From contig NZ_JAUSSG010000001.1 in NCBI RefSeq assembly GCF_030812215.1, positions 682,001 to 746,000 on the forward strand: a DNA stretch of 64,000 nt. The letters run 5' to 3'. A model generated the notes under the pieces. It saw nothing but the letters and a program-made list of their open reading frames with translations, was not told the origin of the DNA and searched no databases. Source of the stretch: Variovorax boronicumulans. Its GTDB lineage: Bacteria; Pseudomonadota; Gammaproteobacteria; Burkholderiales; Burkholderiaceae_C. This document shows positions 1 through 9,300 of this stretch, piece after piece; position 1 is the first letter of the stretch; the number at the start of each line of letters is the position of its first letter. A program made the position numbers and the translations under genes.

Positions 1-20
1 CGCCGTCCGCGCCGATTGCG

Positions 21-974
21 TTACAGATCCGCGAGAACGCGGATGTGCGCTTCCACGCTGCGCGCCAACGCATCGAGGTTGTAGCCGCCCTCGAGCATCG
101 AGACGATGCGGCCACGCGCATGGCGCCTGGCGATGTCATGGATGCGGCTGGTGATCCAGGCAAAGTCGTTCTCGGTGAGGCCGAGCTGGCCCAGGTCGTC
201 CTCGCGGTGGGCGTCGAAGCCCGCGCTGATGAAAACCATCTGCGGGCGGAACTCCTCGAGCCGCGGCATCCAGGCGGCTTCGATGAGCTCGCGCACATCC
301 ATGCCGCGGGTGTAGGCCGGGATCGGCAGGTTCAGCATGTTCGACGCCGGATGCTCGGTGCCGCTGTACGGATAGAACGGATGCTGGAAGAAGCCGACCA
401 TCAGCACGCGCGGATCGTTCGAGAGGATGTTCTCGGTGCCGTTGCCGTGGTGCACGTCGAAGTCGACGATGGCCACGCGGTCGTAGCCATGCACTTCAAG
501 CGCATGCCGCGCCGCGATGGCGATGTTGTTGAAGAAGCAGAAGCCCATCGCGCGTTCGCGGCAAGCGTGGTGGCCGGGTGGGCGCACCGAGCAGAACGCG
601 TTCTCGACGTCGCCCGAGATCACCGCGTCAGTCGCGGCAATGGCGGCGCCCGCGGCGCGGCGAGCGGCCAGCAGGGTGAAGCGGTTCAGGGAGGTATCGG
701 GGTCGAGCTGGGCGTGGTCGGGGCCGCCGGCCGGTTCGTCGGCCACCAGGCGCTGGTGCAGTTCTTCGAGCAGTTCGACGTGCGCCACGCTGTGGGCCCG
801 GGTGAGTTGCTCCAGCGTGGCCAGCGGCACTTCGCAGTGCTCCAATGCATCGCCGACGCCGGTGAGAAGCAATCGGTCTTCGATGGCATCCAGTCGCTCG
901 GGGCACTCGGGATGACCCCGACCCATGTCGTGCTTCCAGAAGTCGCGGTGTGTGAAGTAGCCTGTCTTGCCCAT
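21..974 (-). CDS. Histone deacetylase family protein (acetylpolyamine/acetoin-utilisation type)
   Basis: A 317-residue zinc-dependent deacylase of the arginase/deacetylase fold, expected in the cytoplasm. The sequence shows the full family signature: [11 protein letters not shown] near the N-terminus, RPPGHHA (tandem catalytic His), [11 protein letters not shown] (metal-binding Asp and His), SAGFDAH (metal-binding Asp) and EGGYN near the C-terminus. Length matches bacterial class II HDAC-like proteins (about 310-350). The physiological substrate (acetyl-lysine, acetylpolyamine or another acyl amide) cannot be read from sequence. It is divergent from the MoxR operon, with about 70 bases between start codons, so the two probably share a promoter region. 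Confidence 0.9.
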   Translation of the reverse strand: MGKTGYFTHRDFWKHDMGRGHPECPERLDAIEDRLLLTGVGDALEHCEVPLATLEQLTRAHSVAHVELLEELHQRLVADEPAGGPDHAQLDPDTSLNRFTLLAARRAAGAAIAATDAVISGDVENAFCSVRPPGHHACRERAMGFCFFNNIAIAARHALEVHGYDRVAIVDFDVHHGNGTENILSNDPRVLMVGFFQHPFYPYSGTEHPASNMLNLPIPAYTRGMDVRELIEAAWMPRLEEFRPQMVFISAGFDAHREDDLGQLGLTENDFAWITSRIHDIARRHARGRIVSMLEGGYNLDALARSVEAHIRVLADL

Positions 975-1042
975 GTGTCTCTGTCGCCACGTCTAGACCT
1001 CACGCGGCATGGGGCCGCCAAGTCTTACGGTATCGTTTGCAT

Positions 1043-1975
1043 ATGGATACAAATATGGACGTTGCTGCGAAGCTTGCCACTTTGCTGAGTCAGCTTAACA
1101 CGGTGATCGTCGGCAAAGAGGCGCAGGTGCGTGACTGCGTGGCCTGCCTGCTCGCTGGAGGACACCTCTTGATCGAGGATGTGCCGGGGGTCGGCAAGAC
1201 CACCCTCGCCCACGCTCTTTCACACACATTCGGTTTACAGTTTTCGCGGGTCCAGTTCACCGCGGACCTGATGCCGGGCGATCTTTCGGGGGTGGCGATC
1301 TACGACCGGGGCCAGCAGGCCTTCGTGTTCCATCCCGGCCCGATCTTTGCGCAGGTGCTGCTGGCCGACGAAATCAACCGCGCGAGCCCCAAGACCCAGA
1401 GCGCCCTGCTCGAGGCGATGGAAGAAAAACAGGTCACCATCGAAGGCGAGACCCGCCCGCTCCCGACGCCCTTCTTCGTGATCGCCACGCAGAACCCGCA
1501 GGACCAGCTGGGCACCTTCGCGTTGCCCGAATCGCAGCTCGACCGCTTCCTGATGCGCATCTCGCTCGGCTACCCCGACCGCGCCGCCGAGCGCCTGCTG
1601 CTCTCGGGCGCCGACCGGCGGGAGATGCTCGCGAGCCTGCCCGCGATGCTGACCGCCGGCGAACTCACCGCCATCCAGCAGCGCGTGCAGCAGGTGCATG
1701 CCTCCGAGCCACTGCTCAACTATGTGCAGGACCTGATCGCCGCCACGCGATCGGGCCGCTGGTTCCTGCAAGGGCTGTCTCCACGTGCCGGCATTGCGGT
1801 GCTGCGCGCCGCCAAGGCGCAGGCGCTGCTGGCCAACCGCAGCTACGTCGCGCCGGACGACGTGCAGTCGGTGCTGCCGCAGACCATCGCGCACCGGCTC
1901 ACCCCCGTGGGCGATGCGGGCCGGGGCGCCGTCGAGCAGGTGCGCGCGATGATCGCTGCCGTACCGCTGCCGTGA
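1043..1975 (+). CDS. MoxR family AAA+ ATPase
   Basis: An AAA+ chaperone-like ATPase, about 310 residues. It has Walker A (GVGKTT, in DVPGVGKTTLAHAL), Walker B (LLADEINRASPKTQ), the EAMEEKQVT loop typical of MoxR, and the sensor ATQNPQDQLGTFALPESQLDRF. First gene of the widespread moxR-DUF58-transglutaminase operon, in which MoxR is thought to remodel or activate a partner complex, sometimes with VWA or DUF58 proteins. I start at the ATG at 1043; a TTG six bases upstream and an ATG at 1055 are alternatives. Its stop overlaps the next gene's GTG, so the two are translationally coupled. Confidence 0.92.
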   Translation: MDTNMDVAAKLATLLSQLNTVIVGKEAQVRDCVACLLAGGHLLIEDVPGVGKTTLAHALSHTFGLQFSRVQFTADLMPGDLSGVAIYDRGQQAFVFHPGPIFAQVLLADEINRASPKTQSALLEAMEEKQVTIEGETRPLPTPFFVIATQNPQDQLGTFALPESQLDRFLMRISLGYPDRAAERLLLSGADRREMLASLPAMLTAGELTAIQQRVQQVHASEPLLNYVQDLIAATRSGRWFLQGLSPRAGIAVLRAAKAQALLANRSYVAPDDVQSVLPQTIAHRLTPVGDAGRGAVEQVRAMIAAVPLP

Positions 1976-2949
1976 ATCCTGTCGGCGCCCTGCGTTCGCG
2001 CATCGACGGCTGGTTCCTGTCCCGGCGGCCGCCGTCGGACACGCTGGAGCTCACCCAGCGCAACGTCTACATCGTGCCCACGCGGGCCGGCTGGACGCTG
2101 GCGGCCACGTTGCTGGTGCTGCTGGTCGCGTCGATCAACTACCAGCTCAACCTCGGCTACCTCCTGACCTTTCTCCTGGCCGGCAGTGTCGCGGTGGGCA
2201 TGCATGTGTGCCATGCCACGCTGCGCGGCCTCGCGATGCGCATGATGCCGCCCGAGGCGCACTACGCCGGAGCGGCCGCCGTCTTCCGGGTGGTACTGCA
2301 CAACGAGCGGCGCAGCGTGCGCTATGGCATCGGGATGGCGGTGCGCGGCAGCGGACAGTGGGCCTGGACCGATGTGCCGGCCGAAGGCACCTCCACCGTC
2401 GAGATCGCCTTCCTGCCCGAGCGGCGTGGACTGCATGCGGTGCCACCGCTGACCGCCGAGACGCGCTTTCCGCTCGGCACGTTCCGCGTGTGGACGGTCT
2501 GGCGCCCGGCGGCGCAGATGCTGGTGTATCCGGCGCCCGAGGCGCATCCGCCGCCGCTGCCGCCCGGCGAGCCCTTGTCCGGTCCGGCGGCCATCTCGGC
2601 TGCGCAGCGCGCGCATGGGGCTGGCGAGTACGACGGCGTGCGCGCGTACCGGCGCGGCGATCCGCTCAAGCTGGTGGTCTGGAAGAAGGCCGCGCGTGCG
2701 CAGGCGGCGGGCTCGGAAGATCTCGTCAGCCGCGACACGCAGCACACGCAGCGCGAGGAGCTGTGGCTCGATGCGCAGGCCACCGGCCTCGCCGACACCG
2801 AGGCCCGGCTGTCGCGGCTCTGCGCATGGGTGCTGATGGCGGATCGGCTCGGCGTGGACTACGGCGTCCGTGTCGCGGGCCGGGTGATGAAGCCTTCGCA
2901 GGGAGAGGCGCACAAGCGGGCCTGCTTGGAGGCACTGGCCTTATGTTGA
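1972..2949 (+). CDS. DUF58 domain-containing protein
   Basis: A 325-residue protein with two adjacent N-terminal membrane segments (about residues 43-80, TLAATLLVLLVASINY then LLTFLLAGSVAVGM) and the DUF58 core GEYDGVRAYRRGDPLKLVVWKKAAR, where the Tyr-Arg-x-Gly-Asp run is the family hallmark. Starts at a GTG in a GTGA overlap with the MoxR stop. Function within the MoxR/DUF58/TgpA module is unproven; it is usually proposed to be a cell-envelope assembly or stress module. DUF58 is distantly VWA-like, but no intact MIDAS motif is visible here. Confidence 0.88.
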   Translation: MNPVGALRSRIDGWFLSRRPPSDTLELTQRNVYIVPTRAGWTLAATLLVLLVASINYQLNLGYLLTFLLAGSVAVGMHVCHATLRGLAMRMMPPEAHYAGAAAVFRVVLHNERRSVRYGIGMAVRGSGQWAWTDVPAEGTSTVEIAFLPERRGLHAVPPLTAETRFPLGTFRVWTVWRPAAQMLVYPAPEAHPPPLPPGEPLSGPAAISAAQRAHGAGEYDGVRAYRRGDPLKLVVWKKAARAQAAGSEDLVSRDTQHTQREELWLDAQATGLADTEARLSRLCAWVLMADRLGVDYGVRVAGRVMKPSQGEAHKRACLEALALC

Positions 2950-2983
2950 TCGACCGGTTGAGTCGTTGGTTGAAGCGCACCGC

Positions 2984-5005
2984 ATGAACAAGCTGATGCT
3001 CAAGCTCGCGGCCCTTCCACGGGACGCCCGGGACACTCTCTTCCTGCTGACAGTCATCGCGCTGATCGTTCTCCCGCAGATCGAGAACCTCCCCTGGTGG
3101 TGCTCCGCACTCACGGCGCTGGTGCTGCTCTGGCGCGGCTCGCTCGCCATCGAGGCCCGCCCCCTCCCCAGCCGCTGGTGGCGCATCGCCCTGCTCGCCC
3201 TGGCATTGGCAGGCACCTACGCCACCCATCGCACCCTTCTCGGCCGCGACGCGGGCGTCACGCTCATCGTGATCCTGCTGGCCCTCAAGACCCTCGAGCT
3301 GCGCGCCCGCCGGGACGCCTTCGTCGTCTTCTTCCTGGGCTTCTTCGCGATGCTCACGAACTTCTTCTATTCGCAGTCGCTGCTGACAGCTTTCACGATG
3401 CTGCTCGCGCTGCTGGGCCTGCTCACGGCACTGGTCAACGCGCACATGCCCGTGGGCAAGCCGTCGCTGCTGCAGGCCGCGCGCACGGCCGGATGGATGG
3501 CCCTCGCCGGCGCGCCGATCATGCTTGCGCTGTTTCTCTTGTTCCCGCGCTTCGCGCCGCTCTGGGGCACGCCGAGCGATGCGATGGCCGGGCGCTCGGG
3601 GCTCTCGAACACGATGCGCGTCGGCGCCATCGCCGAGCTGGCGCTCGACGACAGCATTGCCGCGCGCATCAAGTTCGACGACAACCGCACGCCGCCGCAA
3701 AGCCAGCTCTACTTTCGCGGCCCGGTGCTCGGCCAGTTCGACGGTCGCGAGTGGACGGCGCTCCCGCCATGGGGGCGCGGCGGACAAGGGCTCGCCAACC
3801 TGCGCGTGACCGGCGAGCCGGTGCGCTACGAGGTCACGCTCGAGCCCAACAACCGCCCCTGGCTGCTGACGCTCGATGCGGCGCAGAAGGCGCCCGAAGC
3901 CCCCGGCCTCGAAGCCGTGGGCACACCCGACCTGCAGTGGATCTCGAACCGCCCCGTCACCGACCTGCTGCGCTATCGCGCCGAGAGCTATCCGCGATTC
4001 CAGAGCGGCCCGGTGCGCCGCGCCGGCGGGCAGTTGCAGGCCTACCTGGCACTGCCGCCCGGCACGAACCCGCGCACCGCCGCGCTCGCGGCGGAAATGC
4101 GCAACAACCCCGCGCTGGCCGGCGCCGCCACGCCCGCGCTCGTCCAGGCCGCGCTGCAGCGGCTTCGCACCGGCGGCTACACCTACACGCTGGAGCCCGG
4201 CGTCTACGGCAACGACACGGCAGACGAATTCTGGTTTGATCGCAAGGAGGGCTTCTGCGAGCACATCGCCTCGGCCTTCGTGGTGCTGATGCGCAACCTG
4301 GGCATTCCCTCGCGCATCGTGACGGGCTACCAGGGTGGCGAGCTCAACAGCATCGACAACTACTGGATCGTGCGCCAGCGCGACGCGCATGCCTGGACCG
4401 AGGTCTGGCAAGAAGATGCGGGCTGGGTGCGCGTGGACCCGACGGCCTCGGTCGCTCCTGGCCGCATCGGCCAGTTGCAGCGGCTCGCGCCGCAGCCGGG
4501 CCTCTTTGCCGGCGCCATCGGCGCGATGAGCCCGACGCTGGTGCAGAACCTGCGCGCCGCCTGGGAGGCGGTGAACAACGGCTGGAACCAGTGGGTGCTC
4601 AACTACACCCAGAGCCGCCAGCTCAACCTGCTGAAGAACCTCGGCTTCGACGCGCCGAGCCTGGAAGACCTGGCCTACGTGCTGCTCTACCTGGTCATCG
4701 CCGCGAGCCTGGCCGGCGCAGGCTGGACGCTGTGGGAGCGCAGCCGGCACGACCCGTGGCTGCGCCTCCTCGGCCAGGCCCGCGCGCGCCTCGCGAAAGC
4801 CGGGCTCACGGTGCCAGAGACCGCCCCGCCGCGCCAGATGGCCGCCCAGGCCGATGCACGCTTCGGCGCCGCCGCGCAACCGGTCCGCGACTGGCTGCTC
4901 AAGCTCGAGGCCCAGCGCTATGCAGAGGCTGCGCCCGAAACGCTCGCGGCCCTGCGCGCGGAGTTCCGGCGCCTCGCCTGGCCTGCCGCAAATCCACGCG
5001 GCTGA
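2984..5005 (+). CDS. TgpA-type transmembrane transglutaminase-like protein (DUF3488)
   Basis: About 673 residues. The first 190 hold several hydrophobic helices (for example FLLTVIALIVLPQI, FLGFFAMLTNFFYS, LALFLLFPRF), followed by a large periplasmic region with a transglutaminase-like core: Cys in RKEGFCEHIASAF, His in RDAHAWTEVW and Asp in VRVDPTASV form the expected triad. A further helix (LAYVLLYLVIAASLAGAGW) precedes a C-terminal cytoplasmic domain. This matches TgpA of Pseudomonas, a periplasmic-facing transglutaminase-fold protein. I prefer ATG 2984 over an in-frame TTG 18 bases upstream. Third gene of the MoxR operon, 34 bases after DUF58. Confidence 0.9.
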   Translation: MNKLMLKLAALPRDARDTLFLLTVIALIVLPQIENLPWWCSALTALVLLWRGSLAIEARPLPSRWWRIALLALALAGTYATHRTLLGRDAGVTLIVILLALKTLELRARRDAFVVFFLGFFAMLTNFFYSQSLLTAFTMLLALLGLLTALVNAHMPVGKPSLLQAARTAGWMALAGAPIMLALFLLFPRFAPLWGTPSDAMAGRSGLSNTMRVGAIAELALDDSIAARIKFDDNRTPPQSQLYFRGPVLGQFDGREWTALPPWGRGGQGLANLRVTGEPVRYEVTLEPNNRPWLLTLDAAQKAPEAPGLEAVGTPDLQWISNRPVTDLLRYRAESYPRFQSGPVRRAGGQLQAYLALPPGTNPRTAALAAEMRNNPALAGAATPALVQAALQRLRTGGYTYTLEPGVYGNDTADEFWFDRKEGFCEHIASAFVVLMRNLGIPSRIVTGYQGGELNSIDNYWIVRQRDAHAWTEVWQEDAGWVRVDPTASVAPGRIGQLQRLAPQPGLFAGAIGAMSPTLVQNLRAAWEAVNNGWNQWVLNYTQSRQLNLLKNLGFDAPSLEDLAYVLLYLVIAASLAGAGWTLWERSRHDPWLRLLGQARARLAKAGLTVPETAPPRQMAAQADARFGAAAQPVRDWLLKLEAQRYAEAAPETLAALRAEFRRLAWPAANPRG

Positions 5006-5058
5006 AACCACATGTGTCCCGCCGGCAGCCCTGCGCAAGCGGGCGGCACAATCGGCCG

Positions 5059-6159
5059 ATGCGATTTTTTCTCCCCAAGCCCTCTCGCGCCGCCGCCGCC
5101 ATTGTTCTTCTCGTCGCTTGCTGCGTAGGTTCCACGGGGGCTTCGGCCCAGAAATCCGCCAACGGCCGCAATGGCGCCACGAGCCCCGTGCGCGGCAGCA
5201 CCCCGTACGCAACGCGCGACGACGCAATGCAATTTGCCGACGACGTGGCGGCACGCCGTGGCCTCGACCGCGAATGGGTGCGCGCCACCATCGGCAGCGC
5301 GCGCTTCCTGCCCAACGTGCCGCGGCTGATGCTGCCGGGCCCGGTAGGCACGGTCAAGAACTGGCAGACCTACCGCAGCCGCTTCATCGACCCGGTGCGC
5401 ATCGCGGCCGGCGTGCGCTTCTGGCGCGACAACGCGGCCACGCTGGCGCGTGCCGAGCAGGTGTACGGCGTGCCGCCCGAAATCGTCGTCGGCATCATCG
5501 GCGTGGAAACCATCTACGGACGCAACATGGGCAACTTCCGGGTGATCGATGCGCTGGCCACGCTGTCCTTCGATTTCCCGCAGGGCCATCCGCGCGCGGC
5601 CGAGCGCGAAGCCTTCTTCCGCGGTGAGCTCGAAAGCTTCCTGAGCACCGAGAGCCGCACCGCCGAAGACCCGCTCGTTCCCCTCGGCAGCTACGCCGGT
5701 GCCATGGGCATGCCGCAGTTCATGCCCAGCAGCATCGCCAAGTACGCGGTCGATTTCGACGGCGACAGCCGCATCGACCTGGTCAACAACCCTGCCGACG
5801 TGATCGGTTCGGTCGCGAGCTACTTCAAGGGCTTCGGCTGGACGCCCGGGATGCCCGCCACCTATCCGGTGCACTTCGAGGAGGCGCGGCTCAAGAAGGC
5901 TCTGCTGCTCGCACCCGACATCCTCCCCACCTTCAGTGCCGACAGCTTCGTGGCCGCCGGTGCGGTGCCCGAAGGCGAAGGCATCCGCCACAAGGGCCTG
6001 CTCGCGCTCGTCGAGCTGCAGAACGGCGCCGACGCACCACCGACCTACGTGGCCGGCACTCGCAACTTCTACGTGATCACGCGCTACAACTGGAGCAGCT
6101 ACTACGCGATGTCGGTGCTCGACCTCGGCCAGGAGGTCAAGGCCGCCATGGAGCAATAG
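5059..6159 (+). CDS. mltB: Lytic murein transglycosylase B (MltB family)
   Basis: A periplasmic peptidoglycan lyase of 366 residues that cleaves the MurNAc-GlcNAc bond to give 1,6-anhydro ends. The N-terminus is a signal peptide (MRFFLPKPSRAAAAIVLLVACC...ASA) with no clear lipobox in the usual position, so it may be a soluble form. Family marks: IIGVETIYGRNMGNF with the catalytic Glu, GYAGAMGMPQFMPSS, DFDGDSRIDLVNNPADVIGSVASYFKGFGW. The frame is open well upstream, but only the ATG at 5059 gives a signal peptide. It follows tgpA by 53 bases and may be cotranscribed. Confidence 0.92.
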   Translation: MRFFLPKPSRAAAAIVLLVACCVGSTGASAQKSANGRNGATSPVRGSTPYATRDDAMQFADDVAARRGLDREWVRATIGSARFLPNVPRLMLPGPVGTVKNWQTYRSRFIDPVRIAAGVRFWRDNAATLARAEQVYGVPPEIVVGIIGVETIYGRNMGNFRVIDALATLSFDFPQGHPRAAEREAFFRGELESFLSTESRTAEDPLVPLGSYAGAMGMPQFMPSSIAKYAVDFDGDSRIDLVNNPADVIGSVASYFKGFGWTPGMPATYPVHFEEARLKKALLLAPDILPTFSADSFVAAGAVPEGEGIRHKGLLALVELQNGADAPPTYVAGTRNFYVITRYNWSSYYAMSVLDLGQEVKAAMEQ

Positions 6160-6169
6160 CGCCTCACCC

Positions 6170-6796
6170 ATGATGAAACCCGAGGCGCTGCTTGCGAACT
6201 GGACCGAGGCGTGGCGCGCGCTGGGCATCGAAGCACCCGACCTCGCCCTGTGCGCCGAACTGCAGCGCCGCTACGGCGAGCCGCAGCGCCATTACCACAC
6301 GATGCAGCACCTGGGCGAATGCCTTGCCTGGTTCGAGCGCGAGAAGGCGCTGGCCGAACACCCGGGCGAAGTGGCGATCGCACTCTGGTTCCACGACGCG
6401 ATCTACGACGTACATGCGCACGACAACGAAGCGCGCAGCGCCGACTGGGCGCGCGAGGCCCTGCGGGCCGCGGGTGCGAACGAAGAAGCAGCCGAACGTA
6501 TTCATGCGCTCGTGATGGCCACGCGCCACGACGCGGTGCCCGAGGGCCGCGATGCCGAACTCCTGATCGACATCGATCTCTCCATCCTCGGTGCCGAGCC
6601 GGCGCGCTTTGCCGAGTACGAGCGCCAGGTCCACGCCGAATACGCCTTCGTGCCCGACGAAGTGCGCCTGCCGCGCCGGCGCGCGATCTTGCAGCGCTTC
6701 CTGGATCGCGACGCCATCTACGCCACGCCCCGGATGCACGCGCTGCTCGAAGCCCGCGCGCGCACCAATCTGCAGCACTCCATCGCCGCAAGCTGA
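6170..6796 (+). CDS. HD-domain protein, predicted metal-dependent phosphohydrolase
   Basis: 208 residues. It has the N-terminal Tyr-rich block YGEPQRHYHTMQHL (His ligand) and the His-Asp pair in ALWFHDAIYDVHAHDNEARSA. This resembles the COG4339 group of predicted metal-dependent HD-superfamily proteins, often mislabelled as NMDA-receptor-like. The Asp in DIDLSILGAEP further down is a likely last metal ligand. The substrate is unknown. It starts ten bases after the mltB stop, so the two are likely cotranscribed, and is followed by a strong hairpin. Confidence 0.82.
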   Translation: MMKPEALLANWTEAWRALGIEAPDLALCAELQRRYGEPQRHYHTMQHLGECLAWFEREKALAEHPGEVAIALWFHDAIYDVHAHDNEARSADWAREALRAAGANEEAAERIHALVMATRHDAVPEGRDAELLIDIDLSILGAEPARFAEYERQVHAEYAFVPDEVRLPRRRAILQRFLDRDAIYATPRMHALLEARARTNLQHSIAAS

Positions 6797-6819
6797 GCCC
6801 CGGTACGGGGCACCGACGC

Positions 6820-6846
6820 ACCGCCGGCCAGGCCGCCGGTTTGTTG
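6820..6846 (+). terminator. Candidate terminator after the HD-domain gene
   Basis: An imperfect inverted repeat with ten-base arms at 6820-6829 and 6831-6840 (nine of ten pairs match) is followed by TTGTTG. It lies 23 bases after the stop at 6796. The T-run is poor, so termination strength is uncertain. Confidence 0.45.
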
Positions 6847-7384
6847 CGTTGAGAACGCTGTGTTGCGTGCGGGAAATCACACGCCGCACCGCGAAACCAC
6901 GCCTCTACACTGCGGCCGTCACGCACAAGCCACCTCGGGAAACGCGCCCCCTGCGCACACAAATACCCCAAGACACTGCCGATGAGAAGCAGCCAGAACT
7001 GAGGAGATACAGCATGCCGACAACCTGTTCGCCCACCCGTCGCGATGCGACGCGCGCACCGCCGCTCATAGCGCCTCTCGTGCTTCGCCGCCGAGCCGCG
7101 TAGACGCGCTCTCACCGAAACCATTCACGCGAAAGGCCCCGGCCTTCCGCGGAGCACACGCACGCCCTTTTTTCGCCCCCCTCCCGTTCACCGCACGCCA
7201 GAAGAAGGAGTCGATCCATGGACCTTTGACGAACACCGATCGCATCGCCCGATGAAGCGGTAGCCCCTTTCCCCTTTTTCACCTGCATCTGTCACTGCCG
7301 CCAACGGCCGGTGAGGGCCTGCTTTTGCCCGACACCTTCGACGACCGCCTCCCACAACCAATCCCAACCAAGGAGACATCCCCT
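6847..7384 (+). promoter_or_regulatory. Long leader region of the porin gene
   Basis: 538 bases between the terminator candidate and the porin GTG with no large gene. It holds two tiny reading frames with good ribosome binding sites (one of 29 codons at 7014, one of three codons at 7218), a short hairpin AAGGCC-CC-GGCCTT at about 7133-7146 with a T-run at 7168-7173, and the porin ribosome binding site (AAGGAG, about 7370). No promoter was identified with confidence. The arrangement would allow leader-based control, but this is inference. Confidence 0.35.
7014..7103 (+). CDS. Possible 29-residue leader peptide
   Basis: ATG at 7014 is preceded by GAGGAG with seven bases of spacing, which is better than many real starts in this window. 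The peptide is Arg- and Pro-rich and ends in RRRAA. It has no recognisable family. It might be a translated leader for the porin 280 bases downstream, or a chance frame in GC-rich DNA. Conservation across relatives would decide. Confidence 0.25.
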   Translation: MPTTCSPTRRDATRAPPLIAPLVLRRRAA

Positions 7385-8737
7385 GTGAACACCCGATTGA
7401 CCCAACTCGCTACTGCCGTCCTTCTGCTGGCCGGCCTCTGCGCCCATACCCACGCCCAGGCCCAGCAAACCGACGAGCCCCCGCAGGCCGAAGCCAAGGA
7501 CCCCACCAAGGAGTTCGTCAAGAAGATCAACGACGCCACCGGCCTGGAGTTCTGGGGCTACGGCCGCGGCGGCTTCTTCAGCGCCGGCAAGGGGCGCCTC
7601 AAAGGCGGCTACTCGCTCGGCGGCGACCTGCAGAAGTACCGCCTGGGCAACGAGGGCGACAACTACCTGGAATTCGGCATCGGCAAACGCTTCGACATGG
7701 GCGAGGGCATCAAGTGGGGCGTGTTCTACATGCCCACCATCTACAACGGCAAGAGCGGCACCGCGCAGGCCTACTTCTCCCTGACCGGCATCTTCGGCAA
7801 CGCCGCCACCCTCTGGGCCGGCCAGCGCTACCACCGCGTGCAGGACGTGCACATCGTGGACAAGTGGGTGGTGGAAGATGGCGACAACTACGGCGCGGGC
7901 ATCGACGACATTCCTCTCTGGGGCTACGGGCGCCTGAACGTGGCCCTGCACACGGCCGACTCGGTGGACAACAAGAGCGGCAACCCCAACAACGCCAAGC
8001 GCATCAATGTGCAGTGGCGCGACATCCCCACCAACCCCGGCGGCAAGCTCACGGTGACGGGTGGATTGATCTCGGGCGACTTCGCAAAGGGCCGCGACGG
8101 CGGCGCGCTGGGGCTCATGCACATCCAGAAGGACCTGTTGCCGGGCCTGAACAACACCTTCATCGTGCAGGCATCGACCGGCCACGCCTCGCTCAGCGGC
8201 AAGTTCTACAACCTGGACAACAGCACCACGACCACGGGCCTGTTGCTGCCGCCGGGCTTCGGGCTGGAGAACACGCTGCTGTTCGCGCCGCTGGTCGAGC
8301 GCACGGTGATCACGCCGCAGGCGGGCGCCAAGCAGCGGCGCATTCTCGATTCGGTGGACTTCCAGTTCGGGCGCTTCGGCGGCCAGGGCCTGATCGGCTA
8401 CCAGACCACGCGACCGGACAACGGCCCGGAGACCAAGGACTTCTCATTGGGCGGGCGTGTCTCCTACGGCATCGCCAAGTACACCAAGCTGCTGGCCGAG
8501 CTCTCGACCACGCGCCGCAGCACCGACGACCAGCCCCGCCAGACGCTGAACAAGGGCACGATCGCGGTGGCGTTCTCGCCGAACACCGACTTCTGGACCC
8601 GGCCGGAGTTCCGCATCTACGCCACGCGCGCGAGCTGGAACAAGGCCGCAGGCGATGCCAACGCCACCAGCTTCGGCGCCAATGGCCGCAGGAACGCCAC
8701 CACCTTCGGCATACAGATGGAAGCATGGTGGGAGTGA
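7385..8737 (+). CDS. LamB/maltoporin-family carbohydrate porin
   Basis: An outer-membrane sugar channel of about 450 residues. A signal peptide ends near AQAQQ. Family marks: GLEFWGYGRGGFFSAGKG at the mature N-terminus, YRLGNEGDNYLEFGIGKRF, ATLWAGQRYHRVQDVHIVDKWV, WTRPEFRIYATRASWNK, and the C-terminal MEAWWE, close to the maltoporin ending in an aromatic. I chose the GTG at 7385 because AAGGAG lies about ten bases upstream and the signal peptide begins there. No sugar ABC transporter is adjacent, so the substrate is unknown; it may serve a transporter elsewhere. Confidence 0.88.
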   Translation: MNTRLTQLATAVLLLAGLCAHTHAQAQQTDEPPQAEAKDPTKEFVKKINDATGLEFWGYGRGGFFSAGKGRLKGGYSLGGDLQKYRLGNEGDNYLEFGIGKRFDMGEGIKWGVFYMPTIYNGKSGTAQAYFSLTGIFGNAATLWAGQRYHRVQDVHIVDKWVVEDGDNYGAGIDDIPLWGYGRLNVALHTADSVDNKSGNPNNAKRINVQWRDIPTNPGGKLTVTGGLISGDFAKGRDGGALGLMHIQKDLLPGLNNTFIVQASTGHASLSGKFYNLDNSTTTTGLLLPPGFGLENTLLFAPLVERTVITPQAGAKQRRILDSVDFQFGRFGGQGLIGYQTTRPDNGPETKDFSLGGRVSYGIAKYTKLLAELSTTRRSTDDQPRQTLNKGTIAVAFSPNTDFWTRPEFRIYATRASWNKAAGDANATSFGANGRRNATTFGIQMEAWWE

Positions 8738-8769
8738 CATCCCACCGCTGACCTGCTGCGCACGAGCGC

Positions 8770-9300
8770 TCAGGTCGGCACCAGCCGCCACCATTCGGTG
8801 CGCGGCAATTCCTCGTTGCGCTCTTCCTCGACGATGCCGAACAGCAGGCCGTCGCGGGGAGCGCCGAGCTTTGCCAGTTGCAGCAGGCGCTCGGGATCGC
8901 GGCACAGCATGAAGCTCGCGTCCCCCTGCCATTCGAGGCAGCGGCCGACCTCTGCGAGCATCAGCGCGGGCTGGCTCTGCATGAAGGTGAATGGCATCGG
9001 CAAGCCGGCGTCGAGTTGCTCCAGCCCCGTGTAGGTGGCGCCCCAGGCGCCGCGTTTGCTGGCGACGCGCAGGCGCGCGCCCTGCGGCAGCGCGGCTTCG
9101 TCCGCCATGTCGAGACAGCGGCGTGCGCCATACATCGCCAGCTCGGTCCAAAGACCGACGCGGCGCGGCCGGCGGCCGAGGCGGCGCGCCAGTTCGTCGC
9201 GCCAGTCCGCCGGCGGCGGATGAACAACGAAATGGGCGACGGTGCGCCAGACGGTGTCGATCCCCGCATTCATCGCTATGTCCCTGGGCAAGGCATTCAT
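8770..9300 (-). CDS. Beta-ketoacyl-synthase-like protein, N-terminal half only
   Basis: 176 residues. The pattern LWTELAMYGARRCLDMADEAALPQGARLRVASKRGAWGAT followed by PFTFMQSQPALMLAEVGRCL resembles the N-terminal ketoacyl-synthase-like domain (Pfam Ketoacyl-synt_2) seen in aryl-polyene type clusters, where such proteins lack the catalytic Cys region. It is too short for an active ketosynthase and may act as a partner or chain-length factor for the neighbouring KAS. It is the last gene of the minus-strand operon, 22 bases after the KAS stop. The functional assignment is weak. Confidence 0.6.
   Translation of the reverse strand: MNALPRDIAMNAGIDTVWRTVAHFVVHPPPADWRDELARRLGRRPRRVGLWTELAMYGARRCLDMADEAALPQGARLRVASKRGAWGATYTGLEQLDAGLPMPFTFMQSQPALMLAEVGRCLEWQGDASFMLCRDPERLLQLAKLGAPRDGLLFGIVEEERNEELPRTEWWRLVPT

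Noticed and set aside
2726..5254. Long minus-strand open frame (842 codons) antisense to DUF58 and tgpA
   Set aside because: It has Arg/Ala/Gly-rich composition typical of antisense frames in GC-rich genes, and no family motif; the plus strand carries clear DUF58 and transglutaminase motifs.
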